Below, in pieces: positions 9,306 to 20,800 of a stretch of 64,000 bases of DNA. Where the stretch lies: positions 43,272,745 to 43,336,744 of the forward strand of contig CM075102.1 in the NCBI GenBank assembly GCA_037576195.1, written 5' to 3'. Numbering within the stretch: position 1 is the stretch's first letter; every line of letters starts with the position of its first letter. A model generated the notes under the pieces. The model worked only from the letters and a program-made list of their open reading frames with translations, was not told the origin of the DNA and did not search any database. The stretch comes from Phytoseiulus persimilis. Its lineage: Eukaryota; Arthropoda; Arachnida; Mesostigmata; Phytoseiidae. A program made the translations under genes and the position numbers.

Positions 9306-12300
9306 TTTCTCCCCCTTCGACCTTGCCTCCGTTGACGCTTCTGCAGAAGAGAGCCTCCTCAACAGGCATTCCCTGGAACAATACGCGATATCCGCCCCAC
9401 ACGCCGCCAAAGTGTTATGGGCCGAAGAAAGGCCGCAAGTGAGCGAAGAGTCGATTCACTTACACTCCGCTCCGGACTTTCTGGATGCCAGCTGAGAAGT
9501 AATGCTCGATCTTGCGATATGTTCACACACAGAAAAATATAGAGCCACAGAGTCAATGTTCTGCGTAGCGGCGGCGATCGACTCTTCACGCCGGCTCGAC
9601 ACATACAACGCACAACAGGTCGTTCATCAGAACGTTTGAGCTATTCATCTGCCAGCCGATTCATCCTCAGCATTCATAAACGCGCGATTGGTCGCAGCTA
9701 TGTCGCAGATATTCTGCTGCTGGCGTAATTCCATCAGTCGCATCGTCGCTTTCCAACGGTTTCCGGGTTCAAGATTCTCTCGCTTTTTATTTAACCGTTT
9801 TTTCCACGGTACGATGCTCAGTAACTTTGTACCGTCTTTTTTGTGATGAAAGTTAGAATCTTCTGTTGATGAGCCTCGCGGTGTCGAGAACAAACAACCC
9901 GATGAGGGAATTTTGGGTTGAATCGCGTATGTGCTGAAGTCTCGTGCTCCATGTCGTCGACCACTGCATTTCCAAGAACAACTTTCTTCCTGCAATATGT
10001 ATTCCTTCAGCGTCGACTCGTGATATCGCCGCCCCAAACTCAGCTGTGTTCGAACTCCGCTACCAAGCTTCTCTGCGACGAGCGAGCAGAGGGGAAGACC
10101 CGAGCTGGTTATGTCGTCTGAGTCGCAGCACGCCTGCACAATCCTAGGAAGTCCAATAATAGAATCCGCACTGGCTGACTTTGGTTGTAGTCAATGCTCT
10201 TCAAGTTCGTAAACCGCTATTCCGGTGGAATCTGTGCTCAGAAACCGTATTTTCCCGCCCGAGATCGATTGCGAGTGTCTGCTCTTTGACCCCATTCGTT
10301 CTGTAACAGGGAACAAAGTGAGAATCCGCCAAAGTTTCGATGATAGAATTCGCAGCCGAGCGGAATTCCTCGGTGAAAGCTGCGTCAAATTGAGCTGACG
10401 GGCAGACGGGTTCCGCCTAATTGGGAGCTTGAGCGTAACCAGCTAGCGGCTTACACTATTTTCTGGCCGTCCAAGTAGACTCGTGCCCGCTTCGCTGGAT
10501 GTGAATGAGCGCCTGGACTCGTTTGCAGTTGGCAACTAATTTACATATTACCTAATGAAGAGCATTCTCGCTCCTCGTGCTGCGTGATGGCAAGGACTAG
10601 CTGGTGTGCTCTCTGAGCGACCATCTGAAAAGTCATGCGAGCCCTTTAAGGCTGAATCTGCCAAATGGGAAGATTCCTAATAACGAGCGATACGTGCTCG
10701 GTGAGTGTTAAGCGGAGAAGGGCTTTCACCTGGCACAGCGAGATAGAACGGCTTAGCCTGTGATATAACCTGAAACCGCTGTTCTGGCTGTTCCTGATGA
10801 GTATTAGTCATTGTCCGACCAATCACCAGGAACAGGTCCGCGACTTCCCACAGACTCTAGCAGAAACTCCATCTGATCGGGTCCATGGAAGTGTTTTGTG
10901 GAAATTCCGAAGTCGGCTAGGAACGGGATGCTGCAGTAACTCGGATACATCCCATGTTTGTTTTTGATCGGGTCAGGTTCCCAAAAAAGTGAGAGGTGAT
11001 TCCTCATGAATCATTGTATGTTTCTGTCGAAGTCGAAATGTTCGCATCAAAATGACGGCACCAGGGTACTAACAGAAGCTACGATGAAAGTGGAGCAGTT
11101 CTCCGAATGATAATGAGAATGTTTTCGTAAGCTGGGCAATTGTTTACGTGAACGTTTTGCTGCGCGGCGAGATTCATGTTTCCGGAACTCAGATTCGCTT
11201 TTCTATCCGGTTTCTTTGATCAAGTCTCTTCAGGAGCAACGCTCTTGATCGAGTTCAAGAGCAAGCTCCATGAGGAAATTTGTCGCTTGTCAAATAGAAG
11301 TCATTGCCGCGATTCATCGAGGAAGCACAAAAGAAGAGAAGTTGTCAAGAAATAATACAAGAATGAGGCCATTCGCTCATGAGGTGTCCGCGCGAATTTC
11401 CCTGAGCTTCCATTGTGGACCAGAGCCGAGAATTGTGCTTCGAAGCTGCAACTTCAAGTTCTGGAACACTTAAAGCTCCCGTGTCTTCGGGTGGCGGGAA
11501 CAAAGCAAACAATGAAGCGAACGAGATTCGATGTCTTGTTAGCTTACTACTTCTGTCAGAGTATACTGAAACCCCGTGGAAGCATACCTTCCGACTTGAT
11601 TTCTTTGTCGGGGTGTCTCATGCAGTGATTTAACTTTCATTGTATGTATTCCCTCGTCGAGTGCGTCCTCGTTTCGATATCGTTCGAAGAATCGGGACAC
11701 ATCTTGTTCAATCCCGGGATCAGCGGAGACGAGGGCGCTGATAATCTAAAATCGATGGAGGAGAGTGTGGATGTTGAATTATCTTCATCGCACCAAAGAA
11801 GAGCTCCGTGTCTCAATCTCACACCGGTTTCCGCAATGTCCCGTCGCAACCTGAAAAGCTTCCGGAGTTATGTGTATCGTAATTCAACCCATGTGACGCA
11901 TTCGAAAGTCGAGCTCATTCTTGCCAGGCAGCATTCTTGACAAAATCGTGGTTATTTCTAATAACCTGTCTCGAGCATATCCAGGGAGCGATCTGCGCAA
12001 TTTCTTCCCTTCTTGGTGGAACTCATGCGAAACTCTTGGCGTGAGTGACGGTGGCAGTTCATCAGAGTGGAAAAATTCGGCATGTCCGAAGTCGTCAGAC
12101 CTATTCCGATGCGGAGCGAGTCTCACGGGCGAAAACCAGTCAGGGAACCTCACGTCCAGGTTCGTTCGTTTGTGCCGTCGTTAGTGTACACGAATACGAT
12201 TTTTCTCCACTCTTTCAATAATGAATGGTGATTTTTCAGGCCTCGGTATCGATATAGCCCCCAGCTATATTCGAGGAAGCCCCGCCACCGAAGGTCGATG

Positions 12301-15180
12301 CGGCTCCGCGAGAGTCAAAATAATTCTGTCGTGGGTAACGATTTTGCGTAACCCTCCCTAGTGGTTGACTTCATCGCGGCTGCGTTTTCTCATTCTGATT
12401 GAGCTGCGAATTCTTCCACACATAATGGAGCTCCGCGCGTGCTCCTGTGCGATACCGATCGTCGAATTTTCTGTCACATTCCGTGGTGAAAACACGGCGT
12501 TCAGTAGGCTTCCCCATTTTCCCATTCGATATTCCTGGTCCCATGTCCTTTCCGAACATATTTTCTGGCTGAGCTCGGAACCGATCGATGCGCGGAGGAC
12601 GACCTGACGGAACGAAATGCCGCAAACACCCTTGACACCCGGTTCGCAACGCGCCTCGGGTAACTTATTTCCGATCCCGACAACAACGATGACTTCATAA
12701 AGCAGTGTAGATCTCATCTTTTGTTCGAGCGAATACTCAAACGAAGTGCCCAGCGGGCTCGCGCTCCAACCGATGGGAATACCGATCGACCACACCATGA
12801 CCGCGTCCAGCACGCTGGCTCACGAGGCGTAGGGAAGAGCCGCGAGCCAGCAAGTGAGCGGTCTTGATCGTGATCCCATTTAAGACCTTGTTGTCCGTCG
12901 TCTTGTTGTAAACAGATCGTTCAGAGGATAATCGGTAGGTGAAAATTCTCAGCCGACGCAAAGCGCGGCAACCTGCCAAACGGACACACGTCTCCCGCTT
13001 GACGCTTTGGCGGCTTCGCAGTGATGATACTAGAAAGAAGGGTCAAGGTCGGCTGAAATGGACCGCAAAAGGCGTTGACCAGGCCAATGAGCCGAGCAGA
13101 ATTTCGTGAGAACTTCAAGTGCACGGATGAAAGTATTGAGATGCAGCCGCCAGAAAAAAATGGACGTGTTACGATTCTTATCTGTAGCGTCCCGAGGCCC
13201 CGTTTCACCTGGCCTGGAGCGTCTGCAACGGCGGCGTGCGTCGAGTTGTGTCGATCAATGCGGCTTCTGGGATTCAGGGAGTCCCCGAGTCAACCGAGAA
13301 TTGAGGATATTTGTTTATTCCTGAAAAACCCATCCTGGCAGATGCTGTTCACTACATGTTATGATTGTGAGGAAGTCGAATCTCTCTGATTCCGAACTGC
13401 CTTCATTGAAAGCTTGTAGAGTGGTGAATGGTTCTCCATACAGAATCCCGAAGCTCCTTCCATCGTTTCCAGTATTGGCCGACCCACCACGCATTCAACA
13501 TGGAATGCGAGCGTCTGTCTGACTGAATGCAGTTGTGGCTTTTTGCCGCCAGGACTCTCCCTGTGCGAGCGTCTTGTCCGTCCTGTTTCGCAAAGTTCTT
13601 TTTTCGATGCCCAAAAGCTATACCAGGGTTGAGCTGCTTTGTACGCGACAGTTCAACTCTATTCAAATGAGATTGATCCGGGTGGCCAATGCGTTACAAC
13701 TCGAATGGTGGCCGCGTGCGAGGTTCTCATCGGTCTGCTGTAAGTCGAAGGGAGATTAACTTGAAGCGATGAGCCCCGTGCGCAGTCTGAACTTGGGGAC
13801 TGCACAGACATACGCATTTTTTCGTCGTGGAAATGCAGCGGCGCATTCCGCTGAGCAACCTGCGGCACTCTTTGAGTGATAGCGTCGGGTAGTTTTCTTG
13901 AGCAAAGAACGCGCAATTTTCCCTTAGTGTATTCCCTCTTCCCCCTCTCTGCTGACTTGAATCGGATTTCCAAACTATGATTTTCTATTACAATTCATTA
14001 TCGGTTCACAACCCCGGTTCTTTATTTTGTTCCAAGGTCTGCACGTGTGATATATAGAATAGGTTTTCCTCCCAGAAGAGGACGATGTCCGTAATTTGCC
14101 GGAAAGTAGCAAGGTCTGTTTTGGTCAGTGGATCATCACTCACGGGGGAAGATGCCGTGCCGAAACAATTTTCGAAAATGAAGGCAACTTCGTGAGAGGT
14201 GTTTCAACCGCAGTCCGATACGGCTCCGTCCTGTGCAGTTTCTTCCTCGGAAAATCGTATTCCTCTTCGGAATCAAGCCTCGAGATTCGCGAAAATGCCC
14301 CAGTCGAAGGCGCAATTGAATACAATCTCTGAACGGTTGGCGATGGAATATGCTGCTCTCCCTGGGTAGGATAATAGGAGGAAGTAACTACCGAGGAATG
14401 TTGGTTGGTTTCATATCTCATGAACGATCTATTATGTGACGGGCCGAGTACGGAAGGCCAGTAATGAGCTTCTTCAATGACACATTCTTCCAAGTGAGGA
14501 GAATATATCTCTCTTCATTCCCGATGGAATCTCAGACTGGAAAGTATGCTTAAGAAACAGCTCAAAGTGTCAATTGTGTAGCCTCGAGAATTTTTGCCGT
14601 TGGTGTTGTCATTGACGAACCGCTTCCACTTGTGGTAGTGTTGATGATGCTGTAGCATTATTTGTCGGCACGAATCCAATCTGACAAGGATCCTCAAAGT
14701 ATAGTTTCTGGCCGCGGGTCCCGAGCTCGGCAGCGGTCGAGAAATTCGATAGCATCTCCACTCACGACAATGGCGAAACCATTGGCGATTGTATGGTGAG
14801 AAAATGGCGATTCGGTGAATTCTAGGCGTTATCAGTATATCTGTGTCAATACCCTGTGGATTCCGTGGAATCCATACGCGAGATTTGGAATCGGGCTCTG
14901 GAACGGGATAGTGCCGTGGGATCATCACGATGAAGGGCTATGGCTATAACGTATGGAATGAGATCTCAGGTGATGTGTCGATAATCTGCACCCACAATAC
15001 GTCCAGTATTCGATCGCGATGCTCTCCCAGTTCGCGAAATGCTATTTTGGACGGCTTTCAAGTCGCATCCAAGGCGAAAGTACGCAAGCGATGCGTTTCA
15101 ACGATGTATGAGAATTGAGGCATTCTCAGGTGCTCATCATTTCCTACCAGCGTTGTTTCCATGTCGGTTCGCTCCTCGGA
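9306..15180. other. Long stretch with no recognisable gene
   Basis: Open frames reach 164 codons (9645-10139, minus) but overlap on both strands, often lack an ATG, and match no family I know. No tRNA, rRNA or other RNA gene was seen. Short-exon genes could be hidden here, since exons of about 100 bp are normal in this genome. Confidence 0.35.
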
Positions 15181-16307
15181 CAAAGGGTCTAGCCGGATAA
15201 GGTGGGGTTAGGTGCCCAACCTCGACGGATCTTCCTAAAAACAACAGGATTGCGTTCCCTTTGTGGAAGAACGTATTCCTGAAGTTTTCAGCTTTTTCCG
15301 TTACCTACAGCCAAATCTATTGACATTAATCAAAAATAGTTCATGTAAATCCGCATGGTCAAGAGCAAACTCAAAATCGTTGTATCTCGAGAACCGCTGG
15401 GCGTGCAGCGTCGATGGATTCGGAGACTCCTTCAGCGAATCAGCCGCATACTGCTTCAACAATCCATCGGATCTTCGTCACCAAGCGGGAGGCGTTGGCG
15501 CCGTTGTGCGACAACTACTTTCTTCTCCCTTTCATGGCTGGCATGAAAACTTGGAAGCCGAGTCTCTGTATGAAGTCCACGGAGTCTCCGAATCCACGGT
15601 CGACGACCAGAGCGTCGTTCGGTCTCAGGAGGGACAAGAGTGCGGGGTTCCTCAGGACAGCCCTCACGATCGTCGCATCGTTTGCCGGTTCCGAATGAAA
15701 ATCGGAACAAAGCGATCTCGAGGGTTGAGGATCCCTCAGGTGAGAAACTCAAGGTTGGAAAAACCGGATGTAGCTCAGCGATTTATGCAGTCTTTCGAAC
15801 GTTTCAAGCGCGTTTGGGTCGAGTTTCCACAAACAAAGAGGGGTCTGGTCGGTTAGCTACACGGAGCGATAACTCCGAAGGTTGAGCTACACTAAGCTTC
15901 GATTTGAATGAAACTTCTTGAGTAGGAAGAGGGCACTCGGGGCTACATTGTGGTCTTCGCCGATCCTTAGCCGGCCACGGGAAGGGTATAAACCATCTAA
16001 ATTGAGAAACTCTCGATTTTGAATGCGTTCGGAATCACACGAGAAGAGAGCGCCCGGAGAGAGTTTCCCAAAGATGTGTCGTCCGACGCTGCAGGCTCAG
16101 CGGTTCTCGAGATATAACGATTTTGAGTTCGCTCTTGACCATGCGGATTTACATGCGGACTGTTTTTAATCAATGTTAATAGATTTGGATGTAGGTAACA
16201 GGAAAGGCTGGAAACTTCAGAAATGCGTCCTTCCACGTAGGGAAGACGATACTGTTGTTTTCAGGAAAATCCGTCGAGGTGGGGCACCTTATCGGCTAGA
16301 CCCTTTG
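15181..16307. mobile_element. DNA transposon remnant with about 230-bp inverted arms
   Basis: The left arm (15181-15412) and the right arm (16082-16307) are reverse complements at roughly 80 percent identity by eye, both starting CAAAGGGTCTAGCCG. The middle encodes a broken DDE transposase on the minus strand. I could not identify a clear target-site duplication outside the arms. Confidence 0.8.
15425..15668 (-). pseudogene. DDE-superfamily transposase fragment (DDE_Tnp_4-like), with stop codons
   Basis: Minus-strand reading gives LLSLLRPNDALVVDRGFGDS, then VDFIQRLGFQVFMPA, and after a stop NASRLVTKIRWIVEA. The order VVDRGFRD.., F...MPA..., E/ANxSRxVTKxRWxVE is typical of DDE endonuclease domains of Harbinger-type transposases in arthropods; the Asp of VDRGF is a catalytic candidate and the Glu of RWIVEA is in the position of the final acidic residue. 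At least two in-frame stops and no intact N-terminus show that it is dead. It lies inside the inverted-arm element, whose autonomous parent presumably encoded it. Confidence 0.75.
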
Positions 16308-16939
16308 ATCGACATTGTTTCCGAAGCAAAACACGACTTTTTCGGAATCTCTTTTCGGATCTCATTACAAGCCAGATCATTACAATTCCGAGTACAGTGC
16401 AACCCCGATATTTCCAGGGAGGCTTTTTCTTTATTAAACTCAATTCATCCACATTCCACTATCTGGTCGAGAGGAAACGTCGTCTCAAACTGACAGTAGA
16501 CCGGGGAGATTTCGGAGCTGCTTATCCTGTACTTGAGTCACGTGTAGCAGCACCAAATACGCCATGTAGTCGACCGTTGTCTCGGTGAACAAATGACTGG
16601 ACTGGACTGCACCGCTTCGTCCTGGCTTTCTTGCGCTTGCTGACATCGATGATCAAATCCGGGCAAAATAACTGCAACGGGAATCCTAGCGACCGTGACA
16701 ACGCCATCCATCCGCGAATATTCTTCTGTGCGTTGGTCTCAATCGTCGTAACCCCTACGAACGGAGGAAGAGCGTCTCCGAAGAAGAATGGTTAGAGCAA
16801 AACTGGGAGTGAAACTGTCCGTGGTTAACGTAGATAGATGACGGGGTTACGAGATGATGTTACATGTTACACGAATTTTTCCACAATGAACGTCGTGGGC
16901 TGAGTCGACATCGCCCAAGAAAGTGAATACGTTTGGAAC

Positions 16940-16946
16940 TATAAAT
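16940..16946 (+). promoter_or_regulatory. TATA box of the second cuticle gene
   Basis: TATAAAT, about 122 bases upstream of the proposed ATG; the longer spacing than in the other cuticle genes implies a longer 5' leader. Confidence 0.5.
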
Positions 16947-17061
16947 GACTCTCCTGCAGTAAAGCTGCAACAGTTCGGAGTCGGAACGACCGCAGCCATC
17001 GAAACGATACTAGTAGTGATCATCCTCGATCTGAAGCTCAGTTTACGCCCCCTCACTTACA

Positions 17062-17866
17062 ATGATGGTAAGCCAAAGTTTCCGGAGAGGAGTGAGGATT
17101 CTCCCCTCCGATCGTGTTGAGTTTCGTCGTTGATTGTGAGCGCCGCGCCTTCTCCCTCGGGTCGAAACCCTCCCAGTCGAGTTTCGGAACGCGTGATTTA
17201 CGACTTTCTGGCCTCTACTGTGGGTGAAGACATAGATGATTCCCCACGGTATTTGCGTTGGATATCATCTTCGAACTCAGCATCCAATTCCATCGTTTCC
17301 ACCGTTACACGCAGCGTGTACTCGTTTATGCAAATCGGAAATGAGAAATCAGGGGCAGAATATGGAACGAGGGTTCGGGGCAGGTGGCAGGCAGGCTTTG
17401 TCGCGGTTGTCGGCAGAACTGCCAGATCTACGGTTGCCAGATCTACCGAACACTTGACTTTACTCAGACAGAGTGCTATTTTCAGCGTTACACCCTCCTA
17501 GCCCTCCTTCCTCTGGTGATTTGTCAACCGGTCCGTCAACACTCCGGAGAGAATTATGGTCCTCCCCAGCCCTATGAGTTCAGCTATACCTCGCAGGACC
17601 AGGAGGGTTCACACGGTCATTCGCAGCAGGCAGATTCACAGGGCCGTGTGCAGGGCCACTATTCTATTCAGCTCGCCGATGGTCGTATCCGAACAGTTCA
17701 CTACACGGCGGATGAGAACGGATACCGCGCGGAAATCCAGACGAACGAGATCGGCACAGAGTCTAAAAGTCCCGCCAACGTGAGACTCGCCTCCTCCGCC
17801 TTAACCGGAGAACAAGCGGCGCATCAGACGCCGCTGGGACGCAGTGGTCATCATCTCAAGCCTTGA
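17062..17866 (+). CDS. Rebers-Riddiford cuticle protein, 128 aa (two exons)
   Basis: Secreted chitin-binding cuticle protein. Exon 1 is ATG ATG (17062-17067) followed by donor GTAAGC; exon 2 is 17486-17866 after an acceptor ending TTTTCAG. The intron is 418 bp and phase 0. The signal peptide is Arg-Tyr-Thr followed by a Leu/Ala/Pro core ending near Cys-Gln. The chitin-binding domain (about 30-95) has SHGHSQQ, GHYSIQLADG, VHYTADENGY and GTESK. It differs from its neighbours by a one-residue longer loop (ADSQGR), Asn before Gly-Tyr in the core, and a short basic C-terminus. There is essentially no Gly-rich spacer. Either of the two ATGs could start translation; the difference is one residue. 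Confidence 0.88.
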
Positions 17867-20800
17867 AAATACAGAAGTTTTATCGCCGGATTGGACGAGC
17901 TTTCCGTGCGTTTTAGCTACACTGTCAGTGTTTGCCAGCTTGCCACTCTATTCGAATTGTTGCCTTCGTTCGAGATCCTGTCGTCAGAATCGAGTGACAG
18001 CTTCCAATTATTGAGCATGAGTGAGTCAGAGGTTTCAGGGTGTTCCGAGGTTTGGAATATTCCTAAGATGTTTGGATTTTGAACGATGTAAGAACTCGCG
18101 CGGTGTGCCAGAGAGTTTTGCGTCTAGGATTGGGAAGTCAAGTTTAGCATTGGTTTCATTTCAAATACATGATTTCGTTTCCCCCCGTGAAGCTTCGGTA
18201 GTTGATCCTCCGACTGAGATATCCGGTATTTTCTGTCGTGTCATTTCCCCGTATTCGCACTCGAGCCAGAGCAATCCATCGCATTTCTTCCAAACTCACT
18301 CACCGGTCAATCAGCCAGTTCCGTTGCATTATCAGCGATGCTCGGGGATGCTCTGAATTTCCTGAATGCTTGGGGCAATGGAAACCTTTGATAGAGTTGG
18401 ATCGAACAGAACACATTCCCACCCATGCCGTCGATACCATGGTTGCGAGGTGCCGGTACCAAGCTGAAAGCCCCGTAGACCTCCAATGTTGTGCTGTTCC
18501 GAATCGTGTTCGGCTTCCTCCCAATTTTTGATGGCATCTGTCACAGTTCGCAGCGGATATTTCGGCGAACGAGACCGGAACCCGGAGTCCCCTCAGAACT
18601 TTTCAGGACAGTGAAGCGGGAGGCAACGATTCTGTTACGTTAGATCTGACGTTGGAATCGTTAAAACGTTTTCCACAAAGTTTCTAGGAGGAGTCAATAT
18701 TCAGCAGACAACTGATATCGATTCCATCTTTCTCCAATCTTATTACAATGGACCTGGATATAACGGAGTCAAAGACTAACACCTCGGGTTATTCTACAGA
18801 GGCGAGGTTCTCTGTTGAACTTCCTACAATGTTCCACAACCCACAAGTGCTGTTTACCGCGAAACAAGACTCACGAGAAGAGCCCGGAAGTTTGAGCATT
18901 CATTGATCACGGTCCATCAATTCATGGATATGAGGGCGGGAGGATGGATGCATTGTTGAGCAACTCATGGGTCATCATTCTCCACCGACTGATGAGCAAA
19001 ATCGAGAAGGGGAAGAAAATTCCCGACTCTCGTTGACCACCTTGTATGTTGACAGATGGAGGGTGGAAAATTTTCATGCCCTGACTTCCAGACTTTTTTG
19101 AATAAAAGGTCCTCTAGTCAGTTAAGAACTTATAATACACATATAATCAATGCATCGATCGGGCTTGATTCGACGGCTGCCAACCAACCTTGTAGCTGAA
19201 ATTGTTCGAGTGGTCTTTCTGTTCAGCGGTCTGTAATATTCAGTACGTTCCCTTCTTTCTCTCCAGTTATCTCTTCAAATCCTTTTCTCTTGATCTAGCG
19301 ATGCCTTTTATCTCATTGTCACTTCTGGAGAGACAAATCACATGCTGCAAGCAAAACTCTTGGACGCGGCCCCGCGGCCGTCACGGGGCCGCTGTGTCCG
19401 TCCGGGTTCGCGGCACTATGTAGGCGTCATTGTAAAACCATTCGTTGCCCATGATCCATGGATCTTCCAGATCTTATATTTCATGTGAGGCTGCTTTCTG
19501 TGATTCAGTTTGAACATTGTTTTCGAAGAGAACCCCTCGAGCAACCGTCTCCGAAGAATGGAACGGAGAATGCGGGGAGGCAGAATATTGAAGGTACCAT
19601 GACTCACCGCGACTCTGTTTCGGCTTCAGCAGACTGTGTAGCTCTTTCAAATGATTTGAAGAGGCAAGCTCGACAGCTTGAAGCCCCACACGGGGTGTAT
19701 TTAGGTGTATCTTTGTTCGCATCAAATGGGCTCCGTGGGTGTTTGCCAAGTGGGAATATCGCCCTCAGTTTACGCTTGTTCACCGCGATTCTTCCAGGAT
19801 GGTGCGTTTCTAAATTTATTGCGGAAAAAGCTCCGGTGCTGTGAATCAGTTCCTGGCCATCATTCAAATTCACGGTCACGACAGAATTAGCTCGAAGAGC
19901 GAGATTGAAGGAAAACATTGGGAATTCGACACAAAATTATCTTCATAATTCCAGTGGCGTTGGTTCTTGAAGGAAAAATCACGATGATGAAGATAACGTC
20001 GTTAGTGGTCGGAGCGAATCAGTCCATAAATCGTTCTTTATGACTACCCAGTATCACGACGATCGGAGTTGAATCCCTTTGCAGAACATCGATCGCTCGC
20101 TCGCTTTCTCGCTGAAATCGTTGGCTGCTTTGCTGTCCGCATCGATCCGTAGTCGGCGACGCGGCGTAGGCTGCATCCAGAACAATTATTGCGATGCTTC
20201 GGTCAACCTCCAAGTGGTGTCTGATGCCTCAGCTGTTTTCTCTAAGGTTACCGTCTGTGAAAACGCGCGCGATTAAGGCCTAATTATTTGCGGCGAAAAA
20301 AATCTTCCCACAATCATCTCAAATACCGTCTTCTGTCGGCTGCATCTGCTTCGGAATTGCAGCCTGGTCCTTTGACATCGGCAGCAACAATGACGAGCCC
20401 AAACAATCCCACAGAAAAACCTCCGGGCCAATGTGAGGATATTCCAGACCGAGAATATGGAGCGTTTCAGATTCCCCACGGACGACAACGAATAACCGAC
20501 ATCGATGATCCGGTGATTGACGTTCAATTTTCGGTGAGATCCTTCAGTTGTTCCATTACTAAAGCACCCGTTCGGCGGGTGATGGCTCAGCAAAACTTGC
20601 ACAAACGTTCCGCCTTCCCTTTCTGACCTGAGAAGGTGAGTTCAGCAACAAACCAAAGTGGAACCATCATTTTGTTACATCTCCCTTTTTCTCCACCTAT
20701 GTTGGTCAAGAGGGGCCTCCCGTTTGGACCACACTGGGATTTCTGTCGGAATGAATTCATGGCTCGCCATAGGAACGAGGATAAGAGATATTCTTTGAAA

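Noticed and set aside
15263-15856. 197-codon plus-strand open frame
   Set aside because: Runs through the left arm and antisense to the transposase fragment of the inverted-arm element; it has no independent support.
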